Assembly: GCA_016744135.1 (NCBI GenBank)
Contig: JADGEX010000001.1
Location: forward strand, 372,001 to 436,000
Source of the DNA: Pseudodesulfovibrio sp.
Lineage (GTDB): Bacteria > Desulfobacterota > Desulfovibrionia > Desulfovibrionales > Desulfovibrionaceae
DNA length: 64,000 nt
Reading direction: 5' to 3'
Made by a program: the position numbers and the translations under genes. Below the pieces are notes generated by a model. It had not been told where the DNA came from, searched no databases, and was given only the letters and a program-made list of their open reading frames with translations. Below are positions 35,986 through 45,385 of this stretch, in pieces (position 1 is the stretch's first letter; the number at the start of each line of letters is the position of its first letter).

Positions 35986-37260
35986 TCAAATCAAATCATT
36001 AATAGATCCAAAATCTGGATCAAAAAGCCGTTTATACGTCCTCACAACAAATCCGTCAGTCATCCCGGAAATGTAATCACACAACATGCGCCGCCGTTCA
36101 TAGGCATCATGCTTTTGCAATGCTATATGATAATGGGCCGGTAAAAGTCGGTAACCGGGAGCGTCCTTAATCACATATTCTTCTTCCATGACCGTGAAAA
36201 GTTCACGCAGAATACGTCCACCCTTATATTCAAGTTGATGAACCTGAGGAGTGTGAAAAACCAAATTAATGGACAGCATTTTCAAAAGCGTACAAAGCGC
36301 CAAGCCTTCTTCCTCAACCTGGATATCAAACCGGTAGCGGTGTGTTTTCTCTGCAAGGACATTGTCACGTTCGACGAATTTCGTTCCGTGAATAAATGTA
36401 CCTATCAACCGTGCAAGGAAAGCACTGAAAGTGTCATCCGTAATAGCGGTGGCTAGTTCCTCAAGAAATCCCCGGTCATTACCGGTATATTCTTTATCCT
36501 TGTCATCCATCCAATTCCGTATTTTTTTTATTGTGATGAAGCCTGCACGAATACCATCATCAATGTCATGGATTGAATAAGCGATGTCATCGGCCCAATC
36601 CATAATTCGACATTCAAGCGACTTGAATGAATTCAATGCATTTTCATTTTCAAAAAGAGTAGAAAACTCGACATCAGGGCTAACAAAATCAAGAATATCC
36701 TTCTGAAAATTGTAGATAAAATGATTCTTTTTCTTTTCTGAATTAGCAAACAACACTTTATATTTAAGCATCCCGTCAAGAAAAGCCCGTGTGGGATTCA
36801 TGCCGGACCATTGAGTTTTATCTCTGTAAAACAGGTCAACCAAAATACGAAGATTCTGCGCATTCCCTTCAAAACCACCAGCTTCGAACATCAATTCATT
36901 CAAAATCTGCTCACCGGCATGCCCAAAAGAAGGATGACCAATGTCATGTGCCAAGCAAATTGATTCGACCAAATCCTGATCTATCCTGAAACCGTCTGAC
37001 AAAGCATTAGAAGAACGGTTAAGATGATTCACTATGGAACGACCGATTTGTGACACCTCCATAGAATGCGTCAGACGAGTACGATAAAAATCAAATTCAC
37101 CGGACAAAAAGACCTGCGTCTTATTCTGAAGCCGACGAAAAGCCGGAGAATATATAATACGATCCCGATCCTGCTCAAATGGAGTGCGGCCCTTCACGTT
37201 TTTGGACTGACCACGCCCTATCCACTCAGTATCGAAGTCACTGTAAAAACTGTTTTTCAC
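35986..37260 (-). CDS. dgt: dGTPase-like HD-domain triphosphohydrolase
   Basis: 424 residues from GTG 37260, chosen because GAGGAGG lies just upstream and because the longer frame to 37347 runs through a terminator hairpin. HD-domain metal ligands are seen in RTRLTHSMEVSQIGR near 61-75 and CLAHDIGHPSFGH near 104-116, and a later WADDIAYSIHDIDDG near 246. The family cleaves dNTPs to deoxynucleoside and triphosphate and controls nucleotide pools. The length is shorter than E. coli Dgt (about 505) but fits the type-2 or archaeal-like forms. Confidence 0.9.
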   Translation of the reverse strand: MKNSFYSDFDTEWIGRGQSKNVKGRTPFEQDRDRIIYSPAFRRLQNKTQVFLSGEFDFYRTRLTHSMEVSQIGRSIVNHLNRSSNALSDGFRIDQDLVESICLAHDIGHPSFGHAGEQILNELMFEAGGFEGNAQNLRILVDLFYRDKTQWSGMNPTRAFLDGMLKYKVLFANSEKKKNHFIYNFQKDILDFVSPDVEFSTLFENENALNSFKSLECRIMDWADDIAYSIHDIDDGIRAGFITIKKIRNWMDDKDKEYTGNDRGFLEELATAITDDTFSAFLARLIGTFIHGTKFVERDNVLAEKTHRYRFDIQVEEEGLALCTLLKMLSINLVFHTPQVHQLEYKGGRILRELFTVMEEEYVIKDAPGYRLLPAHYHIALQKHDAYERRRMLCDYISGMTDGFVVRTYKRLFDPDFGSINDLI

Positions 37261-37299
37261 GATTCCTCCTCGTCCTGAAAACTTACGTGGAACTCGGGA

Positions 37300-37335
37300 T
37301 AAAAGAAAGCCCCTCCCGGTAGGTACCGGAAGGGG
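37300..37335 (-). terminator. Terminator after the amino acid permease gene
   Basis: On the minus strand CCCCTTCCGGT / ACCGGGAGGGGC arms (37325-37335 with 37309-37320) are followed by TTTCTTTT. It also shows that dgt does not begin at 37347. Confidence 0.82.
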
Positions 37336-37358
37336 ATTCATAATCATAGTATTGAGTG

Positions 37359-38069
37359 CTAACCTAGATCCGGGATTTTCCCGGCATTCTCACGCGCACC
37401 ACTTCCAGCAGATAGCTTTCTTTCAAGAGCGTTAAAAAACCGCGAAAAAGAAAACGTCAATGTCAGATAGATACAGCCAGCACCCACGAGGAACGGAACA
37501 TATGTATAATACCGTGCTCCAAGCACTTTTGCCGAGTACATCAACTCAGCTACACCAATGGTGGAAATAAGAGATGAATCCTTGAGCAAAACAATCAATT
37601 CGTTACCCAAAGGTGGAATCATACGCCGCAAAGCTTGTGGCAAAATGACATAAATCATGGCCTGCACATGACGCAATCCGGTACTACGGGCTGCTTCCAT
37701 CTGTCCTGTATTAATGGACTGGATACCTGCCCGAATAATCTCGGCATTATACGCACCACTATTAATGCCTAGGGCAATCATACCGGTGAGCAAAGGATCC
37801 GGGGAAATCCCTTCGCCTGTCATCATCATATAAATTTGCGGGAAGCCCAAGTAAAAGAAAAAAATCTGCAATAACATGGGAGTGCCGCGAATAATTTGAA
37901 TATAGGCATCCGCAATAACGCGAATATAAAAACGGCGGCTAATGCGACACGTTCCGGCTAAAGTGCCAAGAATAAGCCCCATGGCAAGTGCACCAAGAGT
38001 GACCTGCAAGGACGCAAGTGCACCATTGAGCAACATATCATAATGTTTAAAAACCAGAGCGAAGTCCAC
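37359..38069 (-). CDS. Amino acid ABC transporter permease (HisM/GlnP family)
   Basis: 236 residues from GTG 38069, which has AGGAG six bases upstream. A TTG at 38090 would fall right after the intercistronic hairpin and lacks a site. About five hydrophobic helices and the EAA-type motif (EAARSTGLRHVQAMIYVILPQALRR near 135-155) mark a polar amino acid permease of the HAAT family. It is downstream of its binding protein. No ATPase of this family is adjacent, so it must borrow one encoded elsewhere. Confidence 0.85.
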   Translation of the reverse strand: MDFALVFKHYDMLLNGALASLQVTLGALAMGLILGTLAGTCRISRRFYIRVIADAYIQIIRGTPMLLQIFFFYLGFPQIYMMMTGEGISPDPLLTGMIALGINSGAYNAEIIRAGIQSINTGQMEAARSTGLRHVQAMIYVILPQALRRMIPPLGNELIVLLKDSSLISTIGVAELMYSAKVLGARYYTYVPFLVGAGCIYLTLTFSFSRFFNALERKLSAGSGARENAGKIPDLG

Positions 38070-38090
38070 TATCAGCTCCTGAAAAGACAA

Positions 38091-38117
38091 GTCGGGAGGG
38101 AATAGATCCCTCCCGAC
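38091..38117 (-). other. Intercistronic hairpin between binding protein and permease
   Basis: Perfect 10-base arms GTCGGGAGGG / CCCTCCCGAC (38091-38100, 38108-38117) just after the binding-protein stop. No long T-run follows on the minus strand, so it probably stabilises the 3' end of the binding-protein mRNA and gives it higher expression than the permease. Confidence 0.7.
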
Positions 38118-38126
38118 AAAGTTATA

Positions 38127-38888
38127 TTAGAGATTCCACTTCTTGACGAGAGCGTCGTAAGTACCGTCTTTCTTGACGGCTTCCAGAGCCTCATTCAAGG
38201 CTTTAAGAAGCGGATCATTGCCCTTACGGGAAATGATGGCGAATTCTTCGAAGGACAGCGGCTCTCCGGCACGCTTAAAAGTACCCTGCTTCATGTACTC
38301 ATCAGCAACAGACAGGTCGGCGATGACAGCATCGGCGGCCTTGTTACGCAGCATCATGAAAGCAATGTTGTAGCTTTCGGGTTTGACGACTTCGGCACCT
38401 TCAATCTTGTCAGCCTGCTGTTCACCGGTGGTACCCAACTGAACTGCAATCTTCTTGCCTTTGAGGTCGGCAGCAGAAGTAATGTTGGAATCAGGACGAG
38501 TAACGATAACCTGACCGCTGGCAATATACGGAGCGGAAAAGCTCACCTGCTTGGCACGATCAGGGGTGATGCTGAAACCAGACATACCCATATCAACCTG
38601 ACCGGACTGGACTGCTGTAACAATAGCAGCAAATTCCATGGTGACCCATTTGACCTTCAAGTCCATCTTTTTAGCCATTGCAGACAGCAGATCAATATCG
38701 AAACCAACGCGTTCACCATTGTCACCAATGGATTCGAACGGAGGATAGTCAGGGCTGTTACCGACAGCTATTTCGCCAGCGGCCTTGACTTTATCCAGAG
38801 TGGTTCCAGCAAATGCGGAAACAGACAAAACACCGAGCAACATGGCGATAGCCATAACGGCTACGACATTGAACCTATTGAACTTCAT
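38127..38888 (-). CDS. Amino acid ABC transporter substrate-binding protein
   Basis: 253 residues of the polar amino acid binding family (SBP_bac_3). A Sec signal peptide (VVAVMAIAMLLGVLSVSAFA, cleavage near residue 28) is followed by the typical NSPDYPPFES near 44 and GFDIDLLSAMAKKM near 62, and GKKIAVQLGTTGEQQ near 148. There is no lipobox, so it is a soluble periplasmic protein. The ligand (for example Gln, Arg or Cys) cannot be set. AAGGAGAAAGG gives a strong ribosome site. Confidence 0.92.
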   Translation of the reverse strand: MKFNRFNVVAVMAIAMLLGVLSVSAFAGTTLDKVKAAGEIAVGNSPDYPPFESIGDNGERVGFDIDLLSAMAKKMDLKVKWVTMEFAAIVTAVQSGQVDMGMSGFSITPDRAKQVSFSAPYIASGQVIVTRPDSNITSAADLKGKKIAVQLGTTGEQQADKIEGAEVVKPESYNIAFMMLRNKAADAVIADLSVADEYMKQGTFKRAGEPLSFEEFAIISRKGNDPLLKALNEALEAVKKDGTYDALVKKWNL

Positions 38889-38960
38889 ACCTTTCTCCTT
38901 GAAAATTGAAAGTCATATCCAAACCATACGGCCTGAATAAAAATTAAGTACACCTGCCGC

Positions 38961-40496
38961 CTATTCCACTATGCCCGCCATAAGCGGACCTATCTTACGA
39001 GATATTCCTTCCTCTGCCGTGTCGAGAATGTCAAGGATTCGGCCACGATAAATGACCGCAATACGATCAGACAATTGCAAGGCTTCGTTCAAATCCCCGG
39101 TCACAAGTAATACGCCAGCCATCTTTCGCGCTTCAAGCAAACGATTCCAAACCTCTTCGGTAGCAGAAACATCCAAGCCCTGTGTCGGTTGTTCTGCGAC
39201 AATCAAACGAGGTTGGCGATACAGTTCGCGTGCAAGTACTGCTTTTTGCAGATTACCACCGGAAAGCTGCCATGCCAGCGCGTGAATTCGCCCCGGACGA
39301 ATATCAAACTTCTTGATAAGCTCAATTGTATCCTTGGCCGCTTTTTTCTTATCCAGAAACCACCCCTTGGCAAAACCTTTCCGGGTCGTCAAAAGCAGAT
39401 TGTCCACAAGATTCTGATTCGGCAAAGTAGCCAAACCAAGTCTGTCTTCCGGAATGTAACACATTGACCGATTCCAAGTAGATTCGGCAAAAAACTTACG
39501 CCAGGGTTGTCCCATTATAAAAACAGTATCCTGCGGCGGCTTGATCAATCCCGTAACAGCTTCGACCAACCCTTTTTGACCGTTACCGGCCACGCCCACT
39601 ATAGAAACAACTTCGCCTTGGTGGACATCCAGATCAACTTCGGACAACCCAAGCCCGGTGAGATTCCTCACATCAAGAACTTTATCGCCCCTCTCGACAG
39701 GCTTTCGATCGACTTCCAACAACACTTCCTTGCCAACCATGCGTGAAGCAAGATCAGCCTTGGATTCAATAGTGTTGGGATCAAGTTCACCCTCAATTCT
39801 ACCACGACGCAAGATGGCAATTTCATCCGCCAATGCAATGACTTCTTCCAACTTGTGACTAATAAAAATAATGGATTTACCCTGTTCGGTCATACGCCAC
39901 AGGGTTTTGAACAATCGTCCTGTCTCTTCGGGCGTCAAGACAGCGGTAGGCTCATCAAAAATAAGAATACGACTTTCACGATACAGCAGTTTCAAAATTT
40001 CAACCAACTGCCGCTCGCCCATGGAAAGATCGGCAATACGAGCATCTGGATCAATTTCCATGTCGTACTTACCTGCCAATTCACTCACCCGCTTCGACAT
40101 CTCTTTTCGTCTGATGAAGAAACTGCCTTCCTGTCCCAAAAGAACATTCTCAGCAACAGTCATAGAGTCAACCAACATAAAATGTTGATACACCATACCG
40201 ATTCCGGCTGCGATGGCATCTCTGGAAGAAGAAAAACGAACCGGTTTCCCATCAACCTCAATGGTGCCTTCATCCGGTTTGTACCGACCAGCCAGCATGG
40301 ACATCATGGTGGATTTACCAGCACCGTTTTCACCGAGCAAGGCTTTGATGCGTCCAGGATACACATCAAGAGTAATGGCATCATTAGCCACTATCTTGCC
40401 GAACCGTTTGGTGAGCCCTTTCAGACGCACCACGGGTATCACTCCAACTTCTACGGGACGACTTGGTACCGGACGAATATATTTTAAATTGGTCAC
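38961..40496 (-). CDS. Nucleoside/purine ABC transporter, duplicated ATPase
   Basis: 511 residues with two fused ABC ATPase domains. Walker A LLGENGAGKST near 53 in the first; the second has the weaker GVAGNGQKGL, as is usual in the sugar/nucleoside (CUT2-like) class. Signatures LSMGERQLVEI and LSGGNLQKAVLAREL and Walker B LIFDEPTAVL and LIVAEQPTQGLD are seen. With two permeases and a BMP-type lipoprotein it forms a purine nucleoside importer. The start lies four bases after the permease stop. Confidence 0.9.
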   Translation of the reverse strand: MTNLKYIRPVPSRPVEVGVIPVVRLKGLTKRFGKIVANDAITLDVYPGRIKALLGENGAGKSTMMSMLAGRYKPDEGTIEVDGKPVRFSSSRDAIAAGIGMVYQHFMLVDSMTVAENVLLGQEGSFFIRRKEMSKRVSELAGKYDMEIDPDARIADLSMGERQLVEILKLLYRESRILIFDEPTAVLTPEETGRLFKTLWRMTEQGKSIIFISHKLEEVIALADEIAILRRGRIEGELDPNTIESKADLASRMVGKEVLLEVDRKPVERGDKVLDVRNLTGLGLSEVDLDVHQGEVVSIVGVAGNGQKGLVEAVTGLIKPPQDTVFIMGQPWRKFFAESTWNRSMCYIPEDRLGLATLPNQNLVDNLLLTTRKGFAKGWFLDKKKAAKDTIELIKKFDIRPGRIHALAWQLSGGNLQKAVLARELYRQPRLIVAEQPTQGLDVSATEEVWNRLLEARKMAGVLLVTGDLNEALQLSDRIAVIYRGRILDILDTAEEGISRKIGPLMAGIVE

Positions 40497-40499
40497 GCC

Positions 40500-41417
40500 T
40501 TACCCCTCAGGCTCGATGTTGGTACCGAGAGCGGCGGGTCCGTCAACACGACGCCCACGCCAAGCGGAAAGGATCAAAACCAAAATGGTCAGCAAGTAAG
40601 GGAGCATGAGCAACAAAGAAGACGATAAATTCGTACCGACAGCCTGCAAACGCAACTGAAAAGCCATCACGCCACCAAAAAGATAGGCACCGACGACAGC
40701 ACGCCCCGGCCGCCAGAAGGCAAAAATAACTAGCGCCACGGCAATCCATCCGCGCCCACCAGACAAACCGTTCGTCCATAGATGTGTATACGCCAGCGAA
40801 AGGTACGCCCCACCAAGACCGATAAGAAAACCGCCAGCAACAACTGCAAAGTAACGAAGTACCACAGGCTTCAAACCGGCTGCGGAAGCAGCGGCAGGCA
40901 TTTCACCGGTTGCGGTCACATGCAAACCGAGGCTAGTCCGTTTGAAAAAGAACCAGAACAGGAACGGTACGATGAATGAGACATACACCAGCATATCATG
41001 CTTGAAGAAGATCTCACCAATGACTGGAATTTGCGACAACACCGGGAAATCAAAAGGGCTAAATCCCGGCGCATGTAAGCCAACATACGGCACACCAAGG
41101 TAGTGAGTCAGCCCAGTGCCAAGGATTGTCAGCGCCAAACCGGACACAACCTGATTTCCCAGACAGGAAATACAGACAAAGCCATGCAATGAGGCAAAAA
41201 TCATTCCGGCTGTTCCACCCGCAAGAAAACCGAGCCACGGGGAACCAGTGATCAGACTGACCCAAAAAGCAGCCAAGGCGGCAACGGACATAATGCCCTC
41301 AACACCAAGGTTGAGCACGCCGCCCTTCTCGGTCATCATTTCGCCCAAAGTGGCATAAAGAATGGGGGTGCCGGACTGCACCGTTGCAGCAAAAAGCGGT
41401 ATCAAAAATTCCCACAT
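40500..41417 (-). CDS. Nucleoside ABC transporter permease (NupQ/YufQ-like)
   Basis: 305 residues with about eight hydrophobic helices, of the BPD_transp_2 family. The segment TLGEMMTEKGGVLNLGVEGI near 23-42 is typical for this permease of BMP-type systems. It lies between the other permease (four-base gap) and the ATPase (three-base gap), so the four genes are translated from one message. Confidence 0.9.
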   Translation of the reverse strand: MWEFLIPLFAATVQSGTPILYATLGEMMTEKGGVLNLGVEGIMSVAALAAFWVSLITGSPWLGFLAGGTAGMIFASLHGFVCISCLGNQVVSGLALTILGTGLTHYLGVPYVGLHAPGFSPFDFPVLSQIPVIGEIFFKHDMLVYVSFIVPFLFWFFFKRTSLGLHVTATGEMPAAASAAGLKPVVLRYFAVVAGGFLIGLGGAYLSLAYTHLWTNGLSGGRGWIAVALVIFAFWRPGRAVVGAYLFGGVMAFQLRLQAVGTNLSSSLLLMLPYLLTILVLILSAWRGRRVDGPAALGTNIEPEG

Positions 41418-41421
41418 ACGC

Positions 41422-42486
41422 TTAATCCTGCCTCTGCTTACGTTCCAAGGTGTATAAAAGGAAGAACTGCCCGGCCAAAACGGTCAAGAGAATCATACCC
41501 TCCATGATCACACCAAATGCTGCTGGAATCTGCAATTCAAGCTGCAAATTTTCCACGCCGACCCGCAATGCAGCCAACAGGAATGAAGCAAACGCAATAT
41601 TCAAGGGTTCAAGACGTGCCAACCAGGCCACGACAATCGCAGTGTAGCCATATCCGACAATAAGACTTGGCTGCAAACGATTCAGGACCGCCGAGGTTTC
41701 GATACATCCGGCAAACCCGGCAAATCCACCAGACAGGCACATAACGAACATGACGAGCATTCCGTAACGGATCTTGGCATACTTGGCCACACGAGCACCT
41801 TCACCGCTGGCCTGCAATTCAAAACCAAGTCGAGTGAAACGCATGAAGGCCCACAGCCCTATACCGACGATCGCACAAAATAATAATCCCCAATGTACAC
41901 GGGAGGAACCAATATAGGGAATGATCGCATTCACAGAAAATTCAGGAGTCATGGGGAACCCGAAGCTGGCCGGATCTTTCCAAACGCCAAAAACCAGATA
42001 ATCGAGCAAAAGAATAGCAATATAGTTGAGCATCAACGTAGAAATAATTTCGTTGACGCGCAATTTTAGCTTGAGAAATGCAGGAATGAATGCCCAGGCT
42101 CCGCCAAGAATAAAAGCCATGATGAACATGAGCGGTAGCAAAATAAAACCTGGTAAATCAGGAAACAATAGAGCCATCCATGTAGCCCCAATTGCCCCAA
42201 GTGCAAACTGACCTTCCGCGCCGATATTCCATATCTGCATGCGAAAGGCTACAGCCACGCCCAAAGAACAGAGAAAAAGCGGAATGGCTTTAAGCAGTGC
42301 GCCTTCCAGCGCCCAAAGGTTACCAAAACTTCCCTGCCACAGAACCATCATCCCGTGCAGTGCGTCCTTGCCCTGCCCTTCAATGAGCAGAGCGCTCACA
42401 AAAAGGGAAAAGAGCAGGGCGCCCAGGAATACAACCAGGGCGCCCCACTTCCAGGGTTCATCTCTTTTTATTATTTTCAGAGGCAT
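41422..42486 (-). CDS. Nucleoside ABC transporter permease (NupP/YufP-like)
   Basis: 354 residues with about nine hydrophobic helices of the BPD_transp_2 family; AFRMQIWNIGAEGQFALGAI near 80-99 is the conserved cytoplasmic segment. It begins nine bases after the BMP lipoprotein gene and pairs with the second permease to make the membrane channel. Confidence 0.9.
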   Translation of the reverse strand: MPLKIIKRDEPWKWGALVVFLGALLFSLFVSALLIEGQGKDALHGMMVLWQGSFGNLWALEGALLKAIPLFLCSLGVAVAFRMQIWNIGAEGQFALGAIGATWMALLFPDLPGFILLPLMFIMAFILGGAWAFIPAFLKLKLRVNEIISTLMLNYIAILLLDYLVFGVWKDPASFGFPMTPEFSVNAIIPYIGSSRVHWGLLFCAIVGIGLWAFMRFTRLGFELQASGEGARVAKYAKIRYGMLVMFVMCLSGGFAGFAGCIETSAVLNRLQPSLIVGYGYTAIVVAWLARLEPLNIAFASFLLAALRVGVENLQLELQIPAAFGVIMEGMILLTVLAGQFFLLYTLERKQRQD

Positions 42487-42495
42487 GTGCCGTAC

Positions 42496-43641
42496 TTATT
42501 TTACAGTACCGACAACGCCTTCAACAAACCACATCATATCATGCAGTTGGGCGTCGGTGGCTTTTTCGCCATCGGCGATCTTGATTGTACCGCTCTGATC
42601 CTTGATAGGACCAACAAAGCAAATATCGTTGCCCTTAACCAACTCGGCACGTTTGGCCATGACAGCACTCTTGACGTCTTCCGGGACCATCGGCCCCATA
42701 GGGGCGATATCGACAACGCCGTCTTCCATGGACCACCAAATAGACTCGTCACCCTTCCAGGAGCCGTCGCGAACCTGTTCCACAGTCTTGGTATAGACCG
42801 GGCCCCAGTTCCAGATAGCGGAAGTCAGGTGAGCCTTGGGAGCAAAAGAAGACATATCGGAGTTGTAACCAATGGAGTACATTCCAGCTTCTTCAGCGGC
42901 TTCCTGCGGTGCAGGAGAATCCTGATGCTGAGCGATAACGTCACAACCTGCATCCAGAAGAGATTTGGCAGCATCTTTTTCGAGTGCCGGGTCATACCAA
43001 GTCTTGGTCCAGACAACACGCACTTCAACATCCGGATTCATCTGGCGAGCACCGACAGCAAAGGCGTTGATGCCGCGAATAACTTCGGGAATCGGGAAGG
43101 CAGCCACATAACCGAGCTTGTCGGTCTTGGTCATGGCACCAGCCACCATACCGGTCAAGAAACGAGCCTGATAAACACGACCGAAATAATTAGTGACGTT
43201 GGCAGATTTCTTGAAGCCGGAACAATGCATGAACTTGGCGTCCGGGAATTCTTTACCAACCTTGATGGTCGGATCCATGTAGCCAAAACTCGTGGTGAAA
43301 ATAATGTCGAAACCTTTGCGAGCCATGTTGCGGATAACACGCTCGGAATCAGCACCTTCAGGTACGGACTCAACAAAAGAAGTCGTCACCCAATCAAGGG
43401 CATCCACGGCTTGACGGCCCTGGTCGTGAGCATATGAATAACCGGCGTCTCCGACCGGGGAAACGTAAACGAATCCGGCCTTGACGGTTTTGGGCTCTTC
43501 CTGAGCGGGAGCGGCAGCTTCTTCAGTCTTTGCAGGCTCTTCAGCTTTTTTCTCCTGAGGAGCTTCGCCGCAGGCAACCAGGGACAGGAGTAGCGCCATG
43601 CACATGGCGGATACACCAAACAGTTTCAGCAATTTTTTCAT
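42496..43641 (-). CDS. BMP-family nucleoside-binding lipoprotein
   Basis: 381 residues. A type II signal peptide with lipobox LVAC (Cys near 24) is followed by an Ala/Glu/Pro/Lys-rich linker, then the BMP domain (VKAGFVYVSPVGDAGYSYAHDQGR near 53-76, and ARFLTGMVAGAMTKTDKLGYV near 160). BMP proteins bind purine nucleosides for import. It is the first gene of the transporter set and follows a xanthine phosphoribosyltransferase gene on the same strand, which fits purine salvage. Confidence 0.92.
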   Translation of the reverse strand: MKKLLKLFGVSAMCMALLLSLVACGEAPQEKKAEEPAKTEEAAAPAQEEPKTVKAGFVYVSPVGDAGYSYAHDQGRQAVDALDWVTTSFVESVPEGADSERVIRNMARKGFDIIFTTSFGYMDPTIKVGKEFPDAKFMHCSGFKKSANVTNYFGRVYQARFLTGMVAGAMTKTDKLGYVAAFPIPEVIRGINAFAVGARQMNPDVEVRVVWTKTWYDPALEKDAAKSLLDAGCDVIAQHQDSPAPQEAAEEAGMYSIGYNSDMSSFAPKAHLTSAIWNWGPVYTKTVEQVRDGSWKGDESIWWSMEDGVVDIAPMGPMVPEDVKSAVMAKRAELVKGNDICFVGPIKDQSGTIKIADGEKATDAQLHDMMWFVEGVVGTVK

Positions 43642-43759
43642 GTGGACCTCTCCGTTAGCGATTTATTATCTCAAAACTCTATCCCAGCGAGTCCATTCGA
43701 GCAAGGTTCAAAGGGAACTGCTGGGAGTAATCAGCGTGGATAGTATTTTTTTTCTTCAC

Positions 43760-44248
43760 TTATTCATCTTCAGAAACTTGGGCGATTGGTTCAACAAATT
43801 GAGTACCTGCGTCCCAAGGAAATAAAATCCAGGTGTCCTGGCTCACTTCCGTTATATATGTCTCGACCAAAGGACGCCCTTCGGGCTTGGCATAAACCGT
43901 GGCAAAATGCGCTTTAGGCACCATGTCACGAGCTAATTTTGCGGTCTTACCGGTGTCAACGAGATCATCGATGAGCAACCAGCCTTCTCCGTCACAATCT
44001 ACCTGTTTGAGAACATTGGTCTCACCCTGCTCTTTCCAATTATAGGAAGAGAGACAAATGGTATCAATCAAATGAATATCCAGTTCTCGAGCAATGATCG
44101 CAGCCGGAACCAAGCCACCACGCGTAATGGCAAGAATACCTTTCCATGGCCCCTTTTCAACAAGTCGCCAGGACAAGGCTCTGCAATCACGATGTAGCTG
44201 TTCCCAAGAAACCGGGAACATCTTCTGGTATCTGCTCTTGTCACCCAT
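43760..44248 (-). CDS. gpt: Xanthine(-guanine) phosphoribosyltransferase
   Basis: 162 residues from ATG 44248, which has AGGAGATG upstream; a longer frame to 44317 has no such site. The PRPP-binding loop is [18 protein letters not shown] near 89-106, and [18 protein letters not shown] near 41 matches the XGPRT family. It converts xanthine, guanine or hypoxanthine to the nucleotide with PRPP. The BMP transporter genes begin 118 bases downstream, so salvage and import are probably run together. A fair -35/-10 pair (TTGATT, 17 bases, TAGAAA) lies upstream. Confidence 0.9.
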   Translation of the reverse strand: MGDKSRYQKMFPVSWEQLHRDCRALSWRLVEKGPWKGILAITRGGLVPAAIIARELDIHLIDTICLSSYNWKEQGETNVLKQVDCDGEGWLLIDDLVDTGKTAKLARDMVPKAHFATVYAKPEGRPLVETYITEVSQDTWILFPWDAGTQFVEPIAQVSEDE

Positions 44249-44341
44249 AGTGAAACATCTCCTGCATGTGCTGTTCAAAGGAATTGGCTTTCTACCCGTA
44301 TCAAACCGCTTAATCAAGCAATTCTACGCCCTAATTACACC

Positions 44342-45289
44342 TTATCGCGCCAGCAGTTGCATTCCGTAAAACCCAGCCCCGTATAATCCGCTCTCTTCAT
44401 TACAATTGAGTCGAATAGGAACAGAATGCAAAAAGTCGCCATATATATGAGAATTATGAAATTCTTCCAAAAATTCCGGGACAGTAACAAACATGGGATT
44501 CTTGGCAGCAATGCCACCGGCAATAAAAAAACCACCGTGAGACATAACTCCGATGGCCCAATCGCGACATGCCCGAGCGTAAAAACGAGCATACCATTTG
44601 GTCGTTGCATCTCTTATTGTAATGGACGCTGAGACCTCTTTTGGGGTCAAATTCTTACCTGTCAAAAATTTATGCACCAATTTCAATCCTAACCCGGTGA
44701 CAACGGAATCACCTTCCGGCCAATTCCGACCACTTTCCTGACGGTTAAAGTCACCGTAGTCGGATTCTTCTTTGCCCAAAAAAGGGAAAGCCATATGTCC
44801 GCCCTCAAAAGGCAATGCACTCCAGCCGCAATCAGTGGGAATAAGCGCGGAATATCCAAGACCAGTTCCAGCCCCGATAATAGCTATGGGATCACCGTCG
44901 ACACCCGTCCCCTCCTGGAGAATCATAGCTTCGTCTACGGCAGACGTTCTACAGGCAAAGGCTTGCGCGGCAAAATCGTTGATGACACTCACGGCTTTCG
45001 TCCCGAAATCGATATCCCGAATATCAATTCCCCAAGATGCATTGGTCAAACAGGGACATTCCACACCACCAACAACCGCTCCGGCAGCCGCGACAACAAC
45101 ACTCTCAAAAGACCCCGGATATGCAGAAAAATCACTGCTCCAGAGTTGTTCCAAAAGCTGAGAAAAAGTCTCCGCGCCATGGGTTTTCAGCCAAATTGAA
45201 TCCACCATGACAAAGCCGTCACCCGTGGTTTCAAAAAGAGCAAACCGACTGTTAGTGCCACCTATATCAGCGGCTAGAATCTTCGCCAT
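44342..45289 (-). CDS. glk: Glucokinase
   Basis: 315 residues from ATG 45289 (GAGG upstream; a longer frame to 45334 lacks a site and would bury the ATP motif). The E. coli-type glucokinase family: ADIGGTNSRFALFE near 6-19, SVINDFAAQAFAC near 100 (catalytic Asp), GAGTGLGYSAL near 137 and LPFEGGHMAF near 158. It phosphorylates glucose to glucose 6-phosphate in the cytoplasm. It lies just upstream of gpt on the same strand with a 93-base gap and downstream of motBA, separated from the latter by a terminator. Confidence 0.93.
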   Translation of the reverse strand: MAKILAADIGGTNSRFALFETTGDGFVMVDSIWLKTHGAETFSQLLEQLWSSDFSAYPGSFESVVVAAAGAVVGGVECPCLTNASWGIDIRDIDFGTKAVSVINDFAAQAFACRTSAVDEAMILQEGTGVDGDPIAIIGAGTGLGYSALIPTDCGWSALPFEGGHMAFPFLGKEESDYGDFNRQESGRNWPEGDSVVTGLGLKLVHKFLTGKNLTPKEVSASITIRDATTKWYARFYARACRDWAIGVMSHGGFFIAGGIAAKNPMFVTVPEFLEEFHNSHIYGDFLHSVPIRLNCNEESGLYGAGFYGMQLLAR

Positions 45290-45331
45290 CAGTAAAATGC
45301 CTCCCGTGAGCGGAACACTATCATAATCAGA

Positions 45332-45362
45332 CAAAAAGAAAAGGAGCCTGAAGGCTCCCTTT
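45332..45362 (-). terminator. Terminator after motA
   Basis: On the minus strand GGAGCC / GGCTCC arms (45353-45358, 45343-45348) with a four-base loop are followed by TTTTCTTTTTG. Confidence 0.82.
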
Positions 45363-45385
45363 TCTGCTGCATCGATTGGATTTGG

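Noticed and set aside
39855-40487. 210-codon plus-strand frame opposite the transporter ATPase
   Set aside because: Antisense shadow of a clear ABC ATPase.
42355-43437. 360-codon plus-strand frame opposite the BMP lipoprotein gene
   Set aside because: Shadow of a well-supported gene; no ribosome site and no recognisable domain.
43690-43725. Terminator between gpt and the BMP gene
   Set aside because: CCCAGC/GCTGGG arms enclose a large loop and no T-run follows, so read-through into the transporter genes is more likely.
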